64,000 bases of DNA from Mesorhizobium sp. (GTDB lineage Bacteria > Pseudomonadota > Alphaproteobacteria > Rhizobiales > Rhizobiaceae): positions 124,001 through 188,000 of the forward strand of contig NZ_JANJTZ010000051.1 in NCBI RefSeq assembly GCF_024710845.1, given 5' to 3'. The notes beneath the pieces are model-generated. The model was given only the letters and a program-made list of their open reading frames with translations. It ran no database searches and had not been told where the DNA came from. Positions 61,783 through 64,000 of the stretch are shown here, piece after piece. The position numbers and the translations under genes are program-made. Position 1 is the first letter of the stretch; each line of letters opens with the position of its first letter.

Positions 61783-63116
61783 CAGCGGTTCACCGAATAG
61801 CAGTCGACTTGCGGTTCGCTCGGCAGCACGCCCGACACGCCGATGACGAAGCCGGGGGCGTCGAGCAGCGATGCCCAGTGTTCGCTGCGCTGGTCGAGCT
61901 CAAGGCACAGGCGGTCGCCGTCATAGGGAATCTCGCGTGGCTGCGAGTGCAGGGGCTTCAGCGGTATGCCCGGCAGACGCGACTTCCACAGGCCTTCGAA
62001 CTCGTCCGACGAACCGACCGTCGCCTGATTGACGAAGATCTTGCGCAATGCGTCTTCAGACAGCTCCGAGCCGACACGGATGACGATGCGGCTGGCCGTC
62101 AGGAGCTTCGGGTTGTCGATGCGAACCTTCCAGACATTGGTGGAATGCCGCATCACCGGCAGTGCCCGCGACTTCGGTTCGACATAGCGGAGGCTGAGGA
62201 TCAGGGAGCGAAGCGTGTCGGCAAGCGCCGTAAACGCCGGCGCCGGCGTCACATGATCATAGGCCGGCAGTTCGCCAAGCCTTCGCGAACTCGAACCATA
62301 CGTGGCCATCGAGCCGGCCAGCCCTGCCAGCTCCACGAACAGGTCGGCCGGATGATAGACCTCCTGCGCCAGCATGTGCGCCAGACGCGGTCTTGCCGCG
62401 TTGGCCAGGTTGAGCATCAGCAGATCTTCGACGCTACGGCCGGGCCCGCCCAGCACGACCTTGCCGTGCGCATCGGCGATGTGATCGAGACCTGTGATGA
62501 TCTCCTGCAGCAACTGGGCATACCAGGGCACCGCTCCGGTCACCAGCGCCGGGGGCAGGAAGGTCTCGACCACCGCCACGCCGCCATCGGCGCGCAGGCC
62601 CTTGATCTCGGTGATGGGCAGCGTGGTGTAGCCGCCCACGGACTTCCCGGGTGCGAGTATCCGCGCCTGCGGCCTGGCGATCTCGATCTCCTCCGGGTCG
62701 GCGCCCCCTTGAACCGCGTCGTTGACGGTGAGGATCCTGCCGCGATATCGCGCGCCGCTGAGGTTCGCGTGAGCGGGGTCGAAGGCCACCCCGCCAGCAG
62801 GCTCGAGCGGGAGGGCGACAAGGACGGCGCCTGCCGACGTGTCTGCCGTGATCGACAGCGGCTGCGGCGCGTCCATCGTATCGGGAATGGAAAATGGCGT
62901 TCCATCCGGGAAGATGCCGCGTGCCGAGAGAATCGAGATCTGTCCCGCTTCCAGCAGGGCGGAGTCGAGGGTGAGGGCGCGGAACCCGAACGTCTGGAGG
63001 CGTCCCGCCTGCAGCGCGCCGCGCATCGACGCTTCGATGAAGCGGTCCTGCTGCTGGAAATGCTGTGTCCTGAGGAACAGGCCTTCGGACCAGAGCACCC
63101 TGTTCGCGTCGGTCAT
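61782..63116 (-). CDS. tssK: T6SS baseplate-membrane connector TssK
   Basis: 444 residues from ATG 63114-63116. The beginning NRVLWSEGLFLRTQHFQQQDRFIE, read as WSEGLFLRTQHFQQQDR, is the TssK signature. The middle holds the shoulder domain and the C-terminal neck includes LRYVEPKSRALPVMRHSTNVWKV. TssK trimers bind the baseplate to TssL and TssM. Only this set has tssK, so both TssLM pairs may have to share it, or copy 1 works without it. Confidence 0.93.
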   Translation of the reverse strand: MTDANRVLWSEGLFLRTQHFQQQDRFIEASMRGALQAGRLQTFGFRALTLDSALLEAGQISILSARGIFPDGTPFSIPDTMDAPQPLSITADTSAGAVLVALPLEPAGGVAFDPAHANLSGARYRGRILTVNDAVQGGADPEEIEIARPQARILAPGKSVGGYTTLPITEIKGLRADGGVAVVETFLPPALVTGAVPWYAQLLQEIITGLDHIADAHGKVVLGGPGRSVEDLLMLNLANAARPRLAHMLAQEVYHPADLFVELAGLAGSMATYGSSSRRLGELPAYDHVTPAPAFTALADTLRSLILSLRYVEPKSRALPVMRHSTNVWKVRIDNPKLLTASRIVIRVGSELSEDALRKIFVNQATVGSSDEFEGLWKSRLPGIPLKPLHSQPREIPYDGDRLCLELDQRSEHWASLLDAPGFVIGVSGVLPSEPQVDCYSVNR

Positions 63117-63616
63117 CACCTGTTGTCCTGAGATGAGAAAAGCCCGTCTTTGCGGCTGCTGACGGACATGCCTCCGCGGCCCAATGCTATGCCAATCGTC
63201 AGCTTCGATCCTGGAGACATCGCCTTCGTGACCTTCCACTGGCGGCCCGTCGGTTCGCGCACGAACGCCACGAAGCCGAGCGCCGCCGCCTCGGGCTCGA
63301 CGGTGATCATCTTCGACGCGAGCTTGCCCGGCGCCACGGCCAGCGTGTCTGATCCCATCAGGTCGCCTCCGAGCGTCGCCGCGGCGTCAGCTTCGAGCGC
63401 AAAGTAATCCGCCTGGTCGAACGTGCCGGTACTGCGCAGCCGGTAGATCATGACGACGACAGGCCGGTCGCCGCCGTTCGGCCCGGGGTTCATGCCCGCG
63501 CCTCCCGAAACCTTGACGGTAATCTTCGATGGTTTCGGCGCGAACAGGAAACCCGTGGTGAAGACCATGGCGGAGAGGGAGGCGAGGGAGGCGAGGACGG
63601 CACGGCGGCTGGTCAT
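63116..63616 (-). CDS. tssJ: T6SS TssJ-like protein without a lipobox
   Basis: 166 residues from ATG 63614-63616. The N-terminal SRRAVLASLASLSAMVFTTGF is a hydrophobic export signal, but no Cys follows it, so the outer-membrane lipid anchor typical of TssJ is missing. The rest follows the TssJ transthyretin-like fold (KITVKVSGGAGMNPGPNGGDRPVVVMIYRLRS, read as NGGDRPVVVMIYRL; FDQADYFAL; the late FVAFVREPTG). It overlaps tssK by one base. Identity is supported by position between tagH and tssK. Confidence 0.82.
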   Translation of the reverse strand: MTSRRAVLASLASLSAMVFTTGFLFAPKPSKITVKVSGGAGMNPGPNGGDRPVVVMIYRLRSTGTFDQADYFALEADAAATLGGDLMGSDTLAVAPGKLASKMITVEPEAAALGFVAFVREPTGRQWKVTKAMSPGSKLTIGIALGRGGMSVSSRKDGLFSSQDNR

Positions 63617-63619
63617 CTC

Positions 63620-64000
63620 TCACTCCTCCTCGTAGGCGTCGCGGAAGTCGGCACCGATCTCGCCGAGGAAGCGCGTCTCCGCACTCTGGGCGATCTCGCG
63701 ATGGCGCTTCCGGTAGAGTTCCCACAATTTCGCGCTGCGGCCGCCGGACAGAAGGGTTCCCAGGGTCGAGTTCGATTTCAGCTCCTCCTCGATCGCCTCG
63801 GGATCGAAGCGGTCGATCATGCGCCGCAGCGCGCCCTGGACGCCGCGCCAGGCGCGAACGTGATGCTGGGCAAGATCGCGAACGCTGTCGCCGATCGCAG
63901 CTTCCGCGCCAAGGAAGCCCGGGCTTCGTTCGGCCATGAGCGTTGCAAGCACGTCGTCGACCGTCGGCAGGAACTTGAGCGGGTTCACCTCCGACGAGCC
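63620..64000 (-). CDS. tagH: T6SS FHA-domain protein (TagH), copy 2, C-terminal part (partial)
   Basis: The frame is open to the window edge, so the N-terminal FHA domain lies outside. The visible 126 residues match the T6SS FHA C-terminal domain: NPLKFLPTVDDVLATLM, RSPGFLGAEAAIGDSVRDL, GALRRMIDRFDPEAIEEEL and a closing LWELYRKRHREIAQ. It parallels copy 1 at 47230-48303 (NPLKFVPGAEEML, RSPGYLDARQSLE). It starts the second set: tagH, tssJ, tssK, tssL, tssM, tagF. Confidence 0.85.
   Translation of the reverse strand, partial: GSSEVNPLKFLPTVDDVLATLMAERSPGFLGAEAAIGDSVRDLAQHHVRAWRGVQGALRRMIDRFDPEAIEEELKSNSTLGTLLSGGRSAKLWELYRKRHREIAQSAETRFLGEIGADFRDAYEEE

Noticed and set aside
1-64000. tRNA, rRNA, CRISPR array, IS element or phage genes
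   Set aside because: None was seen: no regular spaced direct repeats other than the vgrG coding repeats, no transposase or integrase frames, no structural RNA signatures.

Overview
This is a 64 kb stretch of high-GC DNA, about 65% by eye, with dense, overlapping operons. It most likely comes from an alphaproteobacterium of the order Hyphomicrobiales (Rhizobiales). That assignment is an inference from the mix of TctABC/Bug transporters, IclR- and TetR-controlled catabolic operons, a flavin/PepSY redox cluster and a T6SS accompanied by PpkA/PppA, DUF1036 and YceI-OmpA genes. I saw no rRNA, tRNA, CRISPR array or insertion sequence. No gene-free gap exceeds 300 bases.

1-8407: the end of a luciferase-like flavin monooxygenase; a three-gene operon encoding both halves of the Tm-1 family as separate proteins plus a cupin; a four-gene cassette with an HxxxDG acyltransferase-like enzyme, a MacB/LolE-type permease, its ATPase and an MlaC-like lipid-binding protein; a TetR regulator; and a patatin. 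The start of a second, broken tetR and a second copy of the likely TetR operator lie on the far side of the lipid cassette, as if the cassette had separated tetR from its divergent target operon.

8576-26175: a large catabolic island. The plus-strand operon 8576-12122 encodes the lower gallate pathway (4-oxalomesaconate hydratase GalB, tautomerase GalD and the CHA aldolase) with a VOC-type extradiol dioxygenase in place of the usual ring-cleaving enzyme. The minus-strand operon 21180-12129 encodes an HpaI-type aldolase, an SDR, a TctBA transporter, an NTF2-like protein, TctC, a two-subunit molybdenum hydroxylase and a GST-like protein. BKACE, a bicupin, a quinone reductase-like MDR and a DUF6282 amidohydrolase follow, with an IclR regulator. 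Three palindromes of the form TTYCG-N5-CGGAA sit in the promoters of this island.

26238-33563: a QseBC/PmrAB-like two-component system divergent from a redox operon (PepSY protein, cytochrome b561; then an Asp-rich exported protein, DUF2271 with an ApbE-type flavinylation motif, a PepSY-TM/flavodoxin/FAD reductase and ApbE). A CTGACG-N5-CTGAAG box occurs three times in the promoters and probably binds the response regulator.

33748-64000: a type VI secretion region. It has two sets of FHA/TssL/TssM genes. Set one (48303 to 36078, minus) also carries the PppA phosphatase, the PpkA kinase, DUF1036 and an M23-lytic transglycosylase fusion, next to YceI-OmpA and a caspase-like protein that has lost its cysteine and gained a CxxCH motif. 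Set two (64000 to 53186, minus) carries TssJ, TssK, TagF, DUF2169, a ketosynthase-like protein and a DUF4150 (PAAR-like) effector whose low-GC C-terminus and low-GC downstream gene look like a recently acquired toxin-immunity pair. VgrG, DUF6484 and a HEAT-type protein lie between the two sets. The sheath, tube and baseplate genes (tssBCDEFGA, clpV) are not in the window.
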